NCBI RefSeq assembly: GCF_001310635.1
Contig: NZ_BAXR01000009.1
Coordinates: 21,687 to 85,686, forward strand
Reading direction: 5' to 3'
From: Bacillus sp. JCM 19034
GTDB taxonomy: Bacteria > Bacillota > Bacilli > Bacillales > Bacillaceae_D
DNA: 64,000 bases
Shown here: positions 28,484 through 37,524 of the stretch, piece by piece
Position numbering within the stretch: the first letter of the stretch is position 1
How the letters are laid out: each line of letters starts with the position of its first letter
Program-made: the position numbers and the translations under genes
The notes under the pieces: model-generated
Databases searched by the model: none
What the model was told of the DNA's origin: nothing
What the model saw: only the letters and a program-made list of their open reading frames with translations

Positions 28484-28527
28484 GGGCGACTTAAATGGGC
28501 TTATGCACCCTTTTAAGTCGCCTTTTT
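28484..28527 (+). terminator. Terminator after the YjcZ-type pair
   Basis: The stem GGCGACTTAAA / TTTAAGTCGCC is followed by a T run. Confidence 0.92.
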
Positions 28528-28627
28528 GTTACATATAAAGTGATTTTGGGAGAAATGAAAAGAGCTAAAATCGAAAAGGATACCGGGTCCTCACGTTTCA
28601 AAAATGCTCAATATCATAAATACAACT

Positions 28628-28658
28628 TATAAGAAAGACAGCTCGTGTGTCTTTCTTA
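28628..28658 (-). terminator. Hairpin at the end of the small membrane gene
   Basis: A perfect inverted repeat ATAAGAAAGACA / TGTCTTTCTTAT abuts the 3' end of the minus-strand gene. The T tract is poor, so efficiency is uncertain. Confidence 0.55.
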
Positions 28659-28835
28659 TGTAAAAAGAATTTTAATATATGTGGATGTTAGTAGAATCGT
28701 AATTAATATATTAATCGTTCTAAATACTTTAGGTTGACGTTCCGTCGGGATTTCCCGCTTTAAGCATAAGGAATCTGTCATAGAATTGATTAAAAAGAAA
28801 ATAATTAATGCAAAGAAACTACTTATTACAAACAT
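28656..28835 (-). CDS. Small membrane protein of unknown function
   Basis: A 59-residue protein with two hydrophobic segments (MFVISSFFALIIFFLI and INILITILLTSTYIKIL) joined by a polar loop with KREIPTERQPK. The ATG at 28835 is chosen because AGGAGG lies six bases upstream; a longer in-frame start at 28856 lacks one. I do not recognise the family. It lies between the YjcZ-type genes and a YpmS-like gene, possibly in the position of yhaK or yhaJ. Confidence 0.6.
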   Translation of the reverse strand: MFVISSFFALIIFFLINSMTDSLCLKREIPTERQPKVFRTINILITILLTSTYIKILFT

Positions 28836-28963
28836 ACATTTCCTCCTGACGAGCATCGATAATTAAACTTTATCAAAAGATGCGAAAAAAAGATAGGATT
28901 AACACTTAATTTTTATTTGTTAATTTTGCATATAACTCATAAAATAAGAGAGAGGTGAACGAA

Positions 28964-29551
28964 ATGGCTAATGAAGGAAAGAAGTGGAAAGTCGCTTTTT
29001 ATACCTTATTAACATTCATGATTAGTATATTCATTGTAATTGTTTTACTTGTTCGGATGTTTCCATCAGTTGATGGGGAGTCATATGAAACGAAACCATT
29101 TAGTAACAACGAAGCGTTGTTTACAATCGAAACTGATAAACAGCGTTTTACCTATTTTATTAACAGCTTGTTAAAAGAAAATGAAAGTGAAGTTCCATAC
29201 GTTATTGAACTTGGAGATGAATATGTTGAATTCCGCTCTCTCTTTCATTTGTTCGGTCAGGAAATTCCAATTCAGATTTATTTCGATCCAACTGTAGAGC
29301 CGAATGGTGATTTACTGTTACGTGTTGATTCTTTTCAATTAGGCGTATTTTCGCTACCAGTTGACCGCATGATGATGTTGTTACAGGAAATGCTTGATTT
29401 AGCAGATTGGGTCGTGTTTTATCCAGTAGATGAGTTAGTTGAATTAAAAATGACAGAGCTTCCTCTTGATGAACTAGGAAAAATGCACCTTCGCTTTAAA
29501 ACGTTTAATCTACAAGAAGATCTATTGGAAATGGAATTATATTTTAATTAA
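28964..29551 (+). CDS. YpmS-like (DUF2140) membrane-anchored protein
   Basis: A 195-residue protein with one N-terminal membrane anchor (VAFYTLLTFMISIFIVIVLL) and an extracellular domain of about 160 residues resembling the DUF2140/YpmS family (segments FTYFINSLLKE and PIQIYFDPTVEPNGDLLLRV). Function is unknown; an envelope role is plausible from topology alone. The ATG is preferred over an in-frame GTG three codons upstream because GAGAGGTGA lies at the better distance. It converges with the next gene over a shared terminator. Confidence 0.7.
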   Translation: MANEGKKWKVAFYTLLTFMISIFIVIVLLVRMFPSVDGESYETKPFSNNEALFTIETDKQRFTYFINSLLKENESEVPYVIELGDEYVEFRSLFHLFGQEIPIQIYFDPTVEPNGDLLLRVDSFQLGVFSLPVDRMMMLLQEMLDLADWVVFYPVDELVELKMTELPLDELGKMHLRFKTFNLQEDLLEMELYFN

Positions 29552-29595
29552 CAAAAGCGTCGATAATGAAGTTGCTCATTACGACGCTTTTGTTA
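29551..29595. terminator. Bidirectional terminator
   Basis: A long near-perfect stem ACAAAAGCGTCG / CGACGCTTTTGT with an inner TAATG/CATTA. It spans the ends of the two converging genes, and the minus-strand gene's last codons lie inside it. Confidence 0.92.
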
Positions 29596-30118
29596 ATATA
29601 TGGAACCCTTCGGAATGATCTTCAACTAAGCTTTTTTTAGGTGCTTTTATAAGATAAGTTAAATAAATAACATCAAAAAAGATAAGGCCAAAATGAATAG
29701 ACGTTATAATAGAGATAACAGCAAGATAGCTTGGGAACATAATCGATAGTAACGCACAGGCCATTGTTATTAAAATAGCAGGTGTCAGTAACGATGTGAC
29801 ATATAGGTTTCTTGCGATCGGTTCATTTAATTTAACACCGATAAGTGGTAAAAATAACACAAATTTAATCGTAATCGTCGCTTTTTTCCCGCAAAGCCAA
29901 ATTGGAATTAAATGCAGTAGTTTATGAATCGCAATTAAAAGTACGATGCTGCTAATAATCGTTATGAAGCGGACATGAACAAATTCGTGAGGCCCGACCA
30001 AGCTACTAATAAATAAAAAATACAATAAAAATGAAAACAGCATTGTGCATAACGAAAAGAAAATTAGTCTAAATGCACCGAATTCTTGTGTTACACGAAT
30101 TGTCTTCCAACAGTTCAT
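29579..30118 (-). CDS. DUF3267 family membrane protein
   Basis: A 179-residue membrane protein with four or five helices. The motif IHKLLHLIP (near residue 64) aligns with the HExxH metalloprotease-like signature often seen in DUF3267 proteins, but the glutamate is replaced by Lys here, so peptidase activity is doubtful. GGAGGTGACG precedes the ATG. It lies between the YpmS-like gene and scoC; B. subtilis has other small genes (yhaI, yhaJ) here. Function is unknown. Confidence 0.6.
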   Translation of the reverse strand: MNCWKTIRVTQEFGAFRLIFFSLCTMLFSFLLYFLFISSLVGPHEFVHVRFITIISSIVLLIAIHKLLHLIPIWLCGKKATITIKFVLFLPLIGVKLNEPIARNLYVTSLLTPAILITMACALLSIMFPSYLAVISIITSIHFGLIFFDVIYLTYLIKAPKKSLVEDHSEGFHILTKAS

Positions 30119-30245
30119 GTCGTCACCTCCTCAACAATTGATTAATTTACGCTCATTTGGAGGAGAAAGCAATAGGTTTAATAAAAATAAATGTAATTAT
30201 ATTTCAAGCATTTCTATTGACAAGAAATGATAAATATGAATTAAA

Positions 30246-30270
30246 AGAAGGAGCATTACTATGCTCCTTC
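30246..30270 (-). terminator. Terminator at the end of scoC
   Basis: The stem GAAGGAGCA / TGCTCCTTC overlaps the last codons of scoC and is followed on the minus strand by TTTTAATT. Confidence 0.8.
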
Positions 30271-30846
30271 TGTTGCAAATTGTTTTTCTTTTGTTTTGGT
30301 ACGAATTTGACCATCTTCTTCATGGAAACTTTCATCGAATTTATGAAGCGTATCTTCAAACATATTAACAAATTCATTACCATAAATATGCCGTAGAATG
30401 CTCATAATTTCAGAGAACTCAGGGAACTTCCCATATAAACCTTTTATCGGTAGTGCACCTTGAAAGACAGCATACGTATCGGATTCATAGCTTTCCAATG
30501 TTTGTAGAAAGAGCTTTTCCCCTTCCTCGGTTAATTGTACATACGTATTCCGTTTATCGTTTTCTTTTTTAGAGAATAGAAGTAAACCGCGGTCTTCTAA
30601 TTTTTTTGAAAAGTTAAAAGCAGTTGAAACGTGCATAACCCCAAATTTTGCAATATCTGAGATTGATGCCCCACCTTGATGATAGGCGATCCATAATATA
30701 TGGTGCTCATTAATATTTAAGTCAAAAGGTTTAATCCAATTTTGCCAGTCTTTCTCTACGGACTTCCATAACGCTTTGCTTAATTGTGCTACTTTGTGAC
30801 TGAATATCACAGACTGTTTTAAGGAGCATTCTGATGATTGTTCCAT
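30259..30846 (-). CDS. scoC: Transition-state regulator ScoC (Hpr), MarR family
   Basis: ScoC/Hpr represses exoprotease, sporulation and peptide-transport genes in B. subtilis. The 195-residue product has the MarR winged-helix core: [20 protein letters not shown] as recognition region and [20 protein letters not shown] as wing. The N-terminal part ([20 protein letters not shown]) and the length match Hpr (203 residues), not generic MarR proteins (about 140). A GGGGGA site lies upstream. It is next to yhaH as in B. subtilis. Confidence 0.93.
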   Translation of the reverse strand: MEQSSECSLKQSVIFSHKVAQLSKALWKSVEKDWQNWIKPFDLNINEHHILWIAYHQGGASISDIAKFGVMHVSTAFNFSKKLEDRGLLLFSKKENDKRNTYVQLTEEGEKLFLQTLESYESDTYAVFQGALPIKGLYGKFPEFSEIMSILRHIYGNEFVNMFEDTLHKFDESFHEEDGQIRTKTKEKQFATEGA

Positions 30847-31020
30847 AATTCTCCCCCTAACGATAAGTTCTCTTTACCCCAAATAAAAACTTAGCTTATT
30901 CATTTCTATCATAATATAACTTTCTTTTATTATGACAAGTTTTATAGAAAAAAGGAAGGTAAAAATGTGTTTATTTAAAACTTTTCGAAAATTTTATTTG
31001 TTCTAACAAATTGCTAGTAT

Positions 31021-31365
31021 TTATTTCTTTTTCATGTCATTAACTTGCTTCTGTAAGTCATCAATATCGCTTTTTAATCGTTGCAATGAAGGTGCAATGT
31101 CCTTTTGATAGTCACTAAATATGTTTTTTGTTTCATTAACGAAATCTTGTCCTTGCTCTTTTGTAATGGCAATTGTCCCCTTTAGTTGTTTCGTTGTGTT
31201 TGTGTATTGTTGTTTTATTTGCTGCAGGTTTTCCTTCCCTGTCGTTAGCTGCTCCTTAATGCGTCTTTGCATTTGTTTACCAGAAGAAGGAGTTGTGAGT
31301 AACGTAATAGAGCTTGTTACTAGTGAGCCAACAAGTAGACCGATTGTTAGTGATTTAATATTCAT
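31021..31365 (-). CDS. yhaH: YtxH-domain protein YhaH
   Basis: A 114-residue protein with one N-terminal membrane segment (SLTIGLLVGSLVTSSITLL), the YtxH-type PSSGKQMQRRI motif, then a long Gln/Lys-rich amphipathic coiled-coil region. The family is general-stress associated in Bacillus. AGGAGGG lies upstream. The order scoC-yhaH-serC matches B. subtilis apart from the missing trpP and yhaG. Confidence 0.85.
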   Translation of the reverse strand: MNIKSLTIGLLVGSLVTSSITLLTTPSSGKQMQRRIKEQLTTGKENLQQIKQQYTNTTKQLKGTIAITKEQGQDFVNETKNIFSDYQKDIAPSLQRLKSDIDDLQKQVNDMKKK

Positions 31366-31469
31366 ACGAAACCCTCCTTAGATAAATAGGTATAGCGTGA
31401 CGTCGTTAACTAGTCTATTTCCAATCCCACCTTCATATACATTTGTATGGAAGTTAGGAGGGAATTTGT

Positions 31470-31676
31470 GTGGAGGCACTGACTTTGCTGTTTATTTCAA
31501 TATTCCTGTTAACGATATATAGTCAAATATACGTAATCATTCGACTTAAAAAGGAAAAAGAACAGGAAAGAAGGAAATCTTTTTATCAATCGTTTTTTTA
31601 TTTGTTTATGACATGCTTTATTAGCGGTTGTATAGCTACATATTGCTTATATTTACTATACTATAAAGTCATTTAA
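31470..31676 (+). CDS. Small two-helix membrane protein of unknown function
   Basis: A 68-residue protein: hydrophobic helix (LTLLFISIFLLTIYSQIYVI), strongly basic loop (RLKKEKEQERRK), second helix (FFYLFMTCFISGCIATYCLY). The GTG start has TTAGGAGGG upstream. It occupies the place where B. subtilis has trpP and yhaG, but is neither. I do not recognise it. Confidence 0.65.
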   Translation: MEALTLLFISIFLLTIYSQIYVIIRLKKEKEQERRKSFYQSFFYLFMTCFISGCIATYCLYLLYYKVI

Positions 31677-31687
31677 TGATGACTTCA

Positions 31688-31730
31688 AGGGTGTGTTAAA
31701 AGAATCTAATAGTTCTTCTGACACACCCTC
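31688..31730. terminator. Hairpin between converging genes
   Basis: The stem AGGGTGTGT / ACACACCCT with inner AAGAA/TTCTT. It has no clear T run but is positioned to end the converging transcripts. Confidence 0.6.
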
Positions 31731-31749
31731 TACAACATATTATATGCTT

Positions 31750-32832
31750 TTATGATTTTTGTTGATATGCTTTCATAAAGTCTCGTAGCTTTTCACATGC
31801 TTCTACTGGTACTGAATTATAAGTCGAAGCACGGCAGCCACCAACAGAACGATGGCCATTTAAACCAACAAATCCAAGCTCTTTTGCTTCAGCTAAAAAA
31901 GCCTTGTTGTCTTCTTCAGTTGGTAAGTTAAATGTGATGTTCATAAGAGAACGTGATTCTTTATTTGCATGACCTACATAAAAACCGTTACTTTCGTCAA
32001 TTGCATCGTAGATAATTTGTGCTTTTTCTTGGTTTTGCTTTTCAATGAACGATATACCGCCTAATTCACTCACCCATGTTAAAACTTGGTTTAGCATATA
32101 AATTGAAAAAGTAGGTGGTGTATTATAAAGTGAGTTCGCCCCAGCATGAGTTTTGTATTGGAGCATAGTCGGGACATGTGATACATCTTCTTCTAATAAA
32201 TCATCACGAACAATGGCAACTGTAACACCTGAAGGCCCCAGGTTTTTCTGAGCACCTGCGTAAATAATCCCGAATTGCTCAACATTGATTTGACGCGATA
32301 AGATATCGCTTGACATATCAGCAATTAACGGAGCATGAGAGATTGTTGGAAACTCGTGCCATTGTGTACCGAAAATTGTGTTATTCGACGTGAGATGAAC
32401 GTAAGCATCTGTATTATTATATTGAAGAGATTTAGTATCCGGTATTGAACGGTATTGGTTATCTTTTGAAGAACCACCAATAAAAGTGTCACCAATTTGC
32501 TTTGCTTCTTTTATTGCTTTTTCTGACCATGAGCCTGTTAAAATATAGTTAGCAATTTTTCCTTTTTTTAGATACTGTAATGGAATCATCGCAAATTGAA
32601 GGCTTGCCCCACCTTGAAGGAGAAGTACTTTATAGTTATCAGGAATATTCAACAACTCTTTTAAATGACTAATTGCTTCTAAGTGAACCGCCTCGTATTC
32701 TTTACTTCTATGGCTTAACTCCATAACAGACATGCCCGTATTTGCGAAGTTTGTTAATTCTTTTTGAGCACGCTCAAGAACTTGTTTAGGTAGTGCTGAA
32801 GGGCCTGCATTAAAATTGTAAACAGCTTTCAT
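31750..32832 (-). CDS. serC: Phosphoserine aminotransferase
   Basis: SerC makes 3-phosphoserine from 3-phosphohydroxypyruvate and glutamate in serine synthesis, using PLP. The 360-residue product has the family's full length. Hallmarks are YNFNAGPSALP at the N-terminus, MSVMELSHRSKE, LLLQGGASLQF, the PLP lysine in YAGAQKNLGPSG, and GLNGHRSVGGCRAS near the C-terminus. AAGGGAG lies upstream. It is in its B. subtilis neighbourhood (yhaH, serC, hit, ecs). Confidence 0.97.
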   Translation of the reverse strand: MKAVYNFNAGPSALPKQVLERAQKELTNFANTGMSVMELSHRSKEYEAVHLEAISHLKELLNIPDNYKVLLLQGGASLQFAMIPLQYLKKGKIANYILTGSWSEKAIKEAKQIGDTFIGGSSKDNQYRSIPDTKSLQYNNTDAYVHLTSNNTIFGTQWHEFPTISHAPLIADMSSDILSRQINVEQFGIIYAGAQKNLGPSGVTVAIVRDDLLEEDVSHVPTMLQYKTHAGANSLYNTPPTFSIYMLNQVLTWVSELGGISFIEKQNQEKAQIIYDAIDESNGFYVGHANKESRSLMNITFNLPTEEDNKAFLAEAKELGFVGLNGHRSVGGCRASTYNSVPVEACEKLRDFMKAYQQKS

Positions 32833-32966
32833 GAACTTTCCATCTCCCTTTTCCTTGCTGGAATATGATAGTACGGTATTAAACCTATAATATCATAAAA
32901 ATTCTTCAATTTGTTTTGAATTTTGTGTATTTTTCCGAAAGTTTATAATAATTTTATCTATAAATG

Positions 32967-33401
32967 TTAGTTTTTTATAAAAGTTGAAATTGCCTTTGCA
33001 GCTTCTTGTAATTCTTCTTGTGAATACTCAGAGCTGTGGTCCTTCCAGACAGCCCCATAACCATCTCCTTTTCCATAACGTGGAATTAGGTGGATATGAT
33101 AATGGAAAACGGTTTGTCCTGCTTTTTCTCCGTTATTATTAATCATATTCATTCCAATAGGGTTTAAAGCTGCTTTAAGTCCGTTCGCAATTTTTGGCAC
33201 AGCCGAAAACAGCTGGCTTGCGACTTCACTAGGCAATTCATATATATCTTGGTAGTGAGCTTTTGGAATAACAAGTGTATGGCCTTTTGTTACTTGGCTA
33301 ATGTCTAAAAACGCATAGACATGTTCATCTTCATAAACTTTTGATGAAGGAATTTCTCCATTTACAATTTTACAAAAAATACAATTTGGTTCATATGTCA
33401 T
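32967..33401 (-). CDS. hit: HIT-family nucleotide-binding protein
   Basis: A 144-residue HIT protein, a nucleotide hydrolase or binding protein. The N-terminal CIFCKIVNGEIPSSKVYED and the histidine triad HYHIHLIPR are present. The start MTYEPNCIFC (33401) is chosen by comparison with the family; earlier in-frame starts add up to ten residues, and the ribosome site GGAAGGG favours this or the ATG two codons upstream. It is divergent from ecsA, as in B. subtilis. Its physiological substrate is unknown. Confidence 0.94.
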   Translation of the reverse strand: MTYEPNCIFCKIVNGEIPSSKVYEDEHVYAFLDISQVTKGHTLVIPKAHYQDIYELPSEVASQLFSAVPKIANGLKAALNPIGMNMINNNGEKAGQTVFHYHIHLIPRYGKGDGYGAVWKDHSSEYSQEELQEAAKAISTFIKN

Positions 33402-33758
33402 TTTCATCAACCCTTCCATATTTTTCTTCAACTATACCGACTTACAACGTTCGTTGCAAGTTAAGTCAGAATGTAATTATATGAACGATGTGGTTCGGTA
33501 AGATTTAGTATGACGAAATCAAAAGTTGGTAGTCATAATCGTTGGTTTATTAATAATAGTATGTACTTATAGTTAATAGTGGATAGGATTATACTAGTCG
33601 TCTCATTTCTTTAGTAGGTAAACTAGTCTTTTAGCTTATTTTCGCTTTGTTTTAAGTGTGTCAAAATAAAATTATTATGATAAATAAGATGGTGTAGTAT
33701 CACGGTAGAGTTTTCCCACCTATTTTTGGTACTATAGAGGAGAAGGAGTGGAAGTGTT
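33402..33758. other. Divergent intergenic region between hit and ecsA
   Basis: 357 bases, AT-rich, without a credible reading frame. It must hold the divergent promoters of hit and ecsA. A TATGAT that could be an ecsA -10 lies near 33675, but no well-spaced -35 is visible. I see no hairpin with a T run and no operator I can name. Confidence 0.5.
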
Positions 33759-34502
33759 ATGACAAAAGGTTTACAAATTAAAGACTTAACAGGTGGGTAT
33801 CACCCGCGGAAGCCTGTTTTACATCATATTTCTTTTTCAGTAGAGCCTGCAGAAATGGTCGGTCTGATTGGCTTAAATGGAGCTGGAAAAAGTACGACGA
33901 TTAAACATGTTCTAGGATTATTGCAAGCTGATCAAGGGACGATTCACGTTAATGGTCAAACGTTACAAGATGATTTAGAATCGTATCGGCGTTCGCTTGG
34001 ATATATACCTGAAACACCGATCTTATATGACGAACTAACATTATGGGAGCACCTAGAAGTGACGGCACTTGCCTATGACTTGGATATGGATATTTTTGAA
34101 AATAGAGCAAATAAGCTACTAGCAGAATTTCGAATGGAAAAGATGAAGCATTGGTTTCCGAGCCATTTTTCAAAAGGAATGCGACAGAAGGTAATGATTA
34201 TGAGTGCCTTTTTAGTAGAACCACCAGTTTATATCGTTGACGAACCGATAGTAGGACTCGATCCTATTGGTATTCAATCATTTTTAACTTGGTTAGAGTC
34301 AATGAAAAATAAAGGTGCCTCAGTTTTGATGTCAACTCATATTTTGTCGACTGCCGAGCGATATTGTGACCGCTTTGTCATGCTTCATGAAGGAAAGGTA
34401 GTGCTTGAGGGTACTTTGGAGCAAATGCGAAAACAAACAGGAATGGCTTCTGCTACGTTAGATGATATTTATATTGAAATGACGAAAGGCGAGCGCGTAT
34501 GA
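33759..34502 (+). CDS. ecsA: ABC transporter ATP-binding protein EcsA
   Basis: EcsA is the ATPase of EcsAB, which in B. subtilis affects exoprotein secretion, RasP intramembrane proteolysis and competence. The 247-residue product has Walker A GLNGAGKST, a signature region (FSKGMRQKV, a variant of LSGGQ typical of this subfamily), Walker B VYIVDEPIVGLDP and the switch STHILSTAERY. GGAGAAGGAG precedes the ATG. It overlaps ecsB by four bases (ATGA). Confidence 0.96.
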   Translation: MTKGLQIKDLTGGYHPRKPVLHHISFSVEPAEMVGLIGLNGAGKSTTIKHVLGLLQADQGTIHVNGQTLQDDLESYRRSLGYIPETPILYDELTLWEHLEVTALAYDLDMDIFENRANKLLAEFRMEKMKHWFPSHFSKGMRQKVMIMSAFLVEPPVYIVDEPIVGLDPIGIQSFLTWLESMKNKGASVLMSTHILSTAERYCDRFVMLHEGKVVLEGTLEQMRKQTGMASATLDDIYIEMTKGERV

Positions 34503-35707
34503 AGGATGGTTTAACTTTGTGGAAAGAAAGATGTAAGACTTATTGGAATGAAGCCATTCGTTATTTGAAACTAATGGGGAATAGTGGCTTGTTATTTACG
34601 CTGTATTTTTTAATTATCATTGGGAGTTATTACTATAGCCTATTTTTAGACTGGCTTCCGGATGAATTTCCTGCAATATGGGTTTATGTCCTCGTGTTTG
34701 GCCATTTACTCACAAGAAGCGGCGTGCGTACGTTTGTCAAACAAGGTGATCTTGTATTTTTATTACCGTATGAATCGAAGTTATCAGAATATTTCCAAGC
34801 GTCTAAATGGTATTCTTTTGCGATTCAAAGTGTAGTTATTTTGTTCGTTGTTGTTTTGTTGTCACCTTTATATATGAAATATTCCAGTCATGCCGGACCT
34901 GTTATTTATATCATTGGGATGCTCATAATCGTTAAAGGGTGGAACATCTTAACAAGCTTTGAGGAACAGCGTTTTCAACATCCATTCGAGCGTTTAACTC
35001 ATTTTGTTTTACGGGGAATTATTAACATCGTGTTTGTCTATTTATTGTTTATTGGGGCTGATTTATTTTTATTAGTAGGGTTATTAGTGTTGATGGCAAT
35101 CCTGTATTTCTTTTATTTTGCAAAAATAGCGAAGAAGCATACGATTAAATGGGAGCATTTGTTAGAGGTAGAACGAGAAATGGTGACATTCTTTTATCGA
35201 ATTGCCAATGCATTTACTGATGTCCCACAATTGAAGAACAAAGTCCGTGAACGACGCTATATGCAGTGGTTTCTGCAATCTGTTAAGCCTAGTCCATCGA
35301 TATATCATTATTTATTTACTCGTACTTTTTTGCGGGCAAATGATTATGCAGGCATTTATGTAAGGTTAGTAGTAGTATTAGCACTGTTATTGGCTGTGCT
35401 TCCTAGCGGATGGCTACAGCTCGTTATTTTTTTACTTTTTATGCATATGATGACAACCCAGTTATCTACAATTTGGTACCATTATGATACGAATTTTTGG
35501 GTAGATCTTTATCCAGTAAATCCGAAACATAAGAAACAAGCTCTAACTCAGCTCAGTTTTCGTTTATTAGTAGCTGCCGTAGTGATCGAGGTACTCGTTT
35601 TATTACTAACGTCTGACTGGTACATAACGGTAACGGCTTTAATTATTGGTGTAGTTTATAGCTATTTAGCAAGTCATACACTGATTCATAAAAGGAAAAA
35701 GGCATAA
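34499..35707 (+). CDS. ecsB: ABC transporter permease EcsB
   Basis: EcsB is the membrane partner of EcsA, 402 residues (408 in B. subtilis). Hydrophobic segments occur in two clusters, about residues 30-190 and 285-395, separated by a soluble loop (EREMVTFFYRIANAFTDVPQ). Family segments such as LPYESKLSEYFQASKWYS and YDTNFWVDLYPVNPKHKKQA are visible. Translation is coupled to ecsA through the ATGA overlap. Confidence 0.94.
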   Translation: MKDGLTLWKERCKTYWNEAIRYLKLMGNSGLLFTLYFLIIIGSYYYSLFLDWLPDEFPAIWVYVLVFGHLLTRSGVRTFVKQGDLVFLLPYESKLSEYFQASKWYSFAIQSVVILFVVVLLSPLYMKYSSHAGPVIYIIGMLIIVKGWNILTSFEEQRFQHPFERLTHFVLRGIINIVFVYLLFIGADLFLLVGLLVLMAILYFFYFAKIAKKHTIKWEHLLEVEREMVTFFYRIANAFTDVPQLKNKVRERRYMQWFLQSVKPSPSIYHYLFTRTFLRANDYAGIYVRLVVVLALLLAVLPSGWLQLVIFLLFMHMMTTQLSTIWYHYDTNFWVDLYPVNPKHKKQALTQLSFRLLVAAVVIEVLVLLLTSDWYITVTALIIGVVYSYLASHTLIHKRKKA

Positions 35708-35721
35708 AGGAGAGACATGTT

Positions 35722-36482
35722 TTGTATGAAGAAACCGTTATAGAAGAGCTTGAAAGATGGAAACGAAAATTAAAAAAAAGACCTTCGATGATGGGCAGGT
35801 ATACAAAGGGCTTACAAGCAAAAATGAATGGGCTTATTCCTGAGAAGGTCCATTCATTTGTCACAACGAGTATTAAGAATATGACTCATGCAACCTTAAT
35901 TGGTTCAGAATATACAACGAAAATAGAACGAGTAGATGGTATTAGTCTCAAAGAGCGTGAAGAACAATTCTTTGAGCTAATGACAACATATAAAAGAACC
36001 GCGGCACTTGAAGGTGCAGGGACTGGTGCTGGGGGATCATTTTAGGGATGGTTGATTTTCCTTTATTATTAAGTATTAAAATGAAGTTCTTATTCGATAC
36101 GGCGACAGCATACGGGTATGATGTGAAGGATTATCGAGAACGGTTATTTCTTCTTTATATATTTCAATTAGCATTTGCCCGCGAAGAAAAACGGATTACA
36201 CTACTTGAGCGAATTGAGAACTGGGAGTCCGACAAGGAACAATTACCACCTAAAGATGTTTATTTAGCAGAAATTGATTGGAAGTCATTTCAACTAGATT
36301 ATCGTGATTATATTGATTTGCCGAAAATGCTTCAGCTTATTCCTGGTTTTGGAGCAATTGTTGGGGCGACCGCAAATTATCGTTTTCTAGAAATTTTAGG
36401 AGAGGCGGCAATGAACGGTTATCGGATAAGATGGTTCTCGGAAGAAGGTAATATAGTAAAAAACCGTAATGGAGGTGACTAG
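35722..36482 (+). CDS. ecsC: EcsC family protein, frame broken in a G run at 36031-36035
   Basis: EcsC is the third gene of the ecs operon, with unknown biochemical function. The first frame gives 107 residues and the second 144; adding one G to the five-G run at 36031-36035 joins GAGTGAGG to IILGMVDFPLLLSIKMKFLF, a typical EcsC core. Restored length is about 253 residues. The start is TTG at 35722 behind AAAGGAGAG. The last codons overlap the terminator stem. The clean restoration points to a sequencing deletion. Confidence 0.9.
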
Positions 36483-36501
36483 CTTCCACTACGGTTTTTT
36501 C
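36457..36501 (+). terminator. Terminator overlapping the end of ecsC
   Basis: The stem AAAACCGTAATGGA / TCCACTACGGTTTT is followed by TTTC. The ecsC stop codon lies in its loop region. Confidence 0.88.
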
Positions 36502-36552
36502 ATTTAAATGAAATTGGAGAAGGTCATAGGCTCCGCTCGTTATATGCTTTTC

Positions 36553-37266
36553 CTAAATACCAAATGGGACAAAACGAGCTAAGTAAGCAGAAATTGTACT
36601 GTATTGACCAGTGAAAAGAAGTACACCTAGTATGACCATAATCACTCCGCTCCCTTTTTGGATAGTAGGTAGCCATTTATTTATGCGGCGAATTTTATTA
36701 AGTGATTTCGACCAAATAAGTGATACGAGTAGAAACGGAATACCGAGTCCTATTGAATAAACGAATAGCATAAAAACACCGGTCATCATTGTGTCTGAAC
36801 TACCTGCAAGCAAAAGGATAGACGATAGGACTAGTCCGATGCACGGTGACCAGCCTGTACCGAACAAGAAACCGATAAAGATCGAGTTTGCAAAACTTTG
36901 TGTTTTTTTAGGTTTAACATTTAAACGTTTTTCACTCATAAGCATTCGGATCGAGATAATCCCCATCATTTGTAACCCAAATACAGCGATAATAATTCCT
37001 CCGAGCTGTTCGATTAATTGACGGTTGCCAGAATAGAGCTGACCGATAAATGTTGAAGATAACCCAAGCATTAAGAAAATCGTTGTAAAACCGATAATAA
37101 ATCCAATACTTCGAGAAAAAATAACGCTTCTGTCTACATTAATTTGGTTATCAGATACAGATGTACCAGTTAGTTGTGCTAAGTAGGCTGGTACAAGAGG
37201 AAAAATGCATGGCGATAAAAAAGATACAATTCCTGCAAAGAAAGCCAGCCAAATTGAGACTTCCAT
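36553..37266 (-). CDS. ccdA: Cytochrome c biogenesis thiol-disulfide membrane protein CcdA
   Basis: CcdA carries reducing equivalents across the membrane to extracytoplasmic thiol proteins, needed for cytochrome c maturation and spore synthesis in Bacillus. The 237-residue product has six helices and the two conserved Cys motifs FLSPCIFPLVPAY (about residue 20) and GTGWSPCIG (about 145). The start at 37266 (MEVSIWLAFF) is preferred because AGGAGGG lies seven bases upstream. It is not in its B. subtilis neighbourhood. Confidence 0.93.
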   Translation of the reverse strand: MEVSIWLAFFAGIVSFLSPCIFPLVPAYLAQLTGTSVSDNQINVDRSVIFSRSIGFIIGFTTIFLMLGLSSTFIGQLYSGNRQLIEQLGGIIIAVFGLQMMGIISIRMLMSEKRLNVKPKKTQSFANSIFIGFLFGTGWSPCIGLVLSSILLLAGSSDTMMTGVFMLFVYSIGLGIPFLLVSLIWSKSLNKIRRINKWLPTIQKGSGVIMVILGVLLFTGQYSTISAYLARFVPFGI

Positions 37267-37426
37267 TAAAATCCCTCCTTCTATTATCAATGGACAATCA
37301 CTTATTTGTATTCTATAGCATAATTGAAATATGAATCAAATGATCATTCTTTATTATAACGAATTTAATCGTCTTGAGTAGCAGTAGCGAGCAAAGTTCA
37401 CGGAAAGGACAAGAGGCCTAGACACA

Positions 37427-37446
37427 TCTCAGTCTGAAGTCTGAGA
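37427..37446 (+). promoter_or_regulatory. Candidate LiaR operator upstream of liaI
   Basis: A 20-bp palindrome, TCTCAG-N8-CTGAGA, lies 79 bases before liaI. A -10 candidate TATGAT (37490-37495) with no good -35 lies downstream, as expected for an activator-dependent promoter. Confidence 0.5.
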
Positions 37447-37524
37447 TAAAACCATACTGGAGAGTGGCTACAAAGGTAAAGACGTTCCGTATGATAAGAG
37501 TAGAATCAAGAAGGAGGAAGGATT

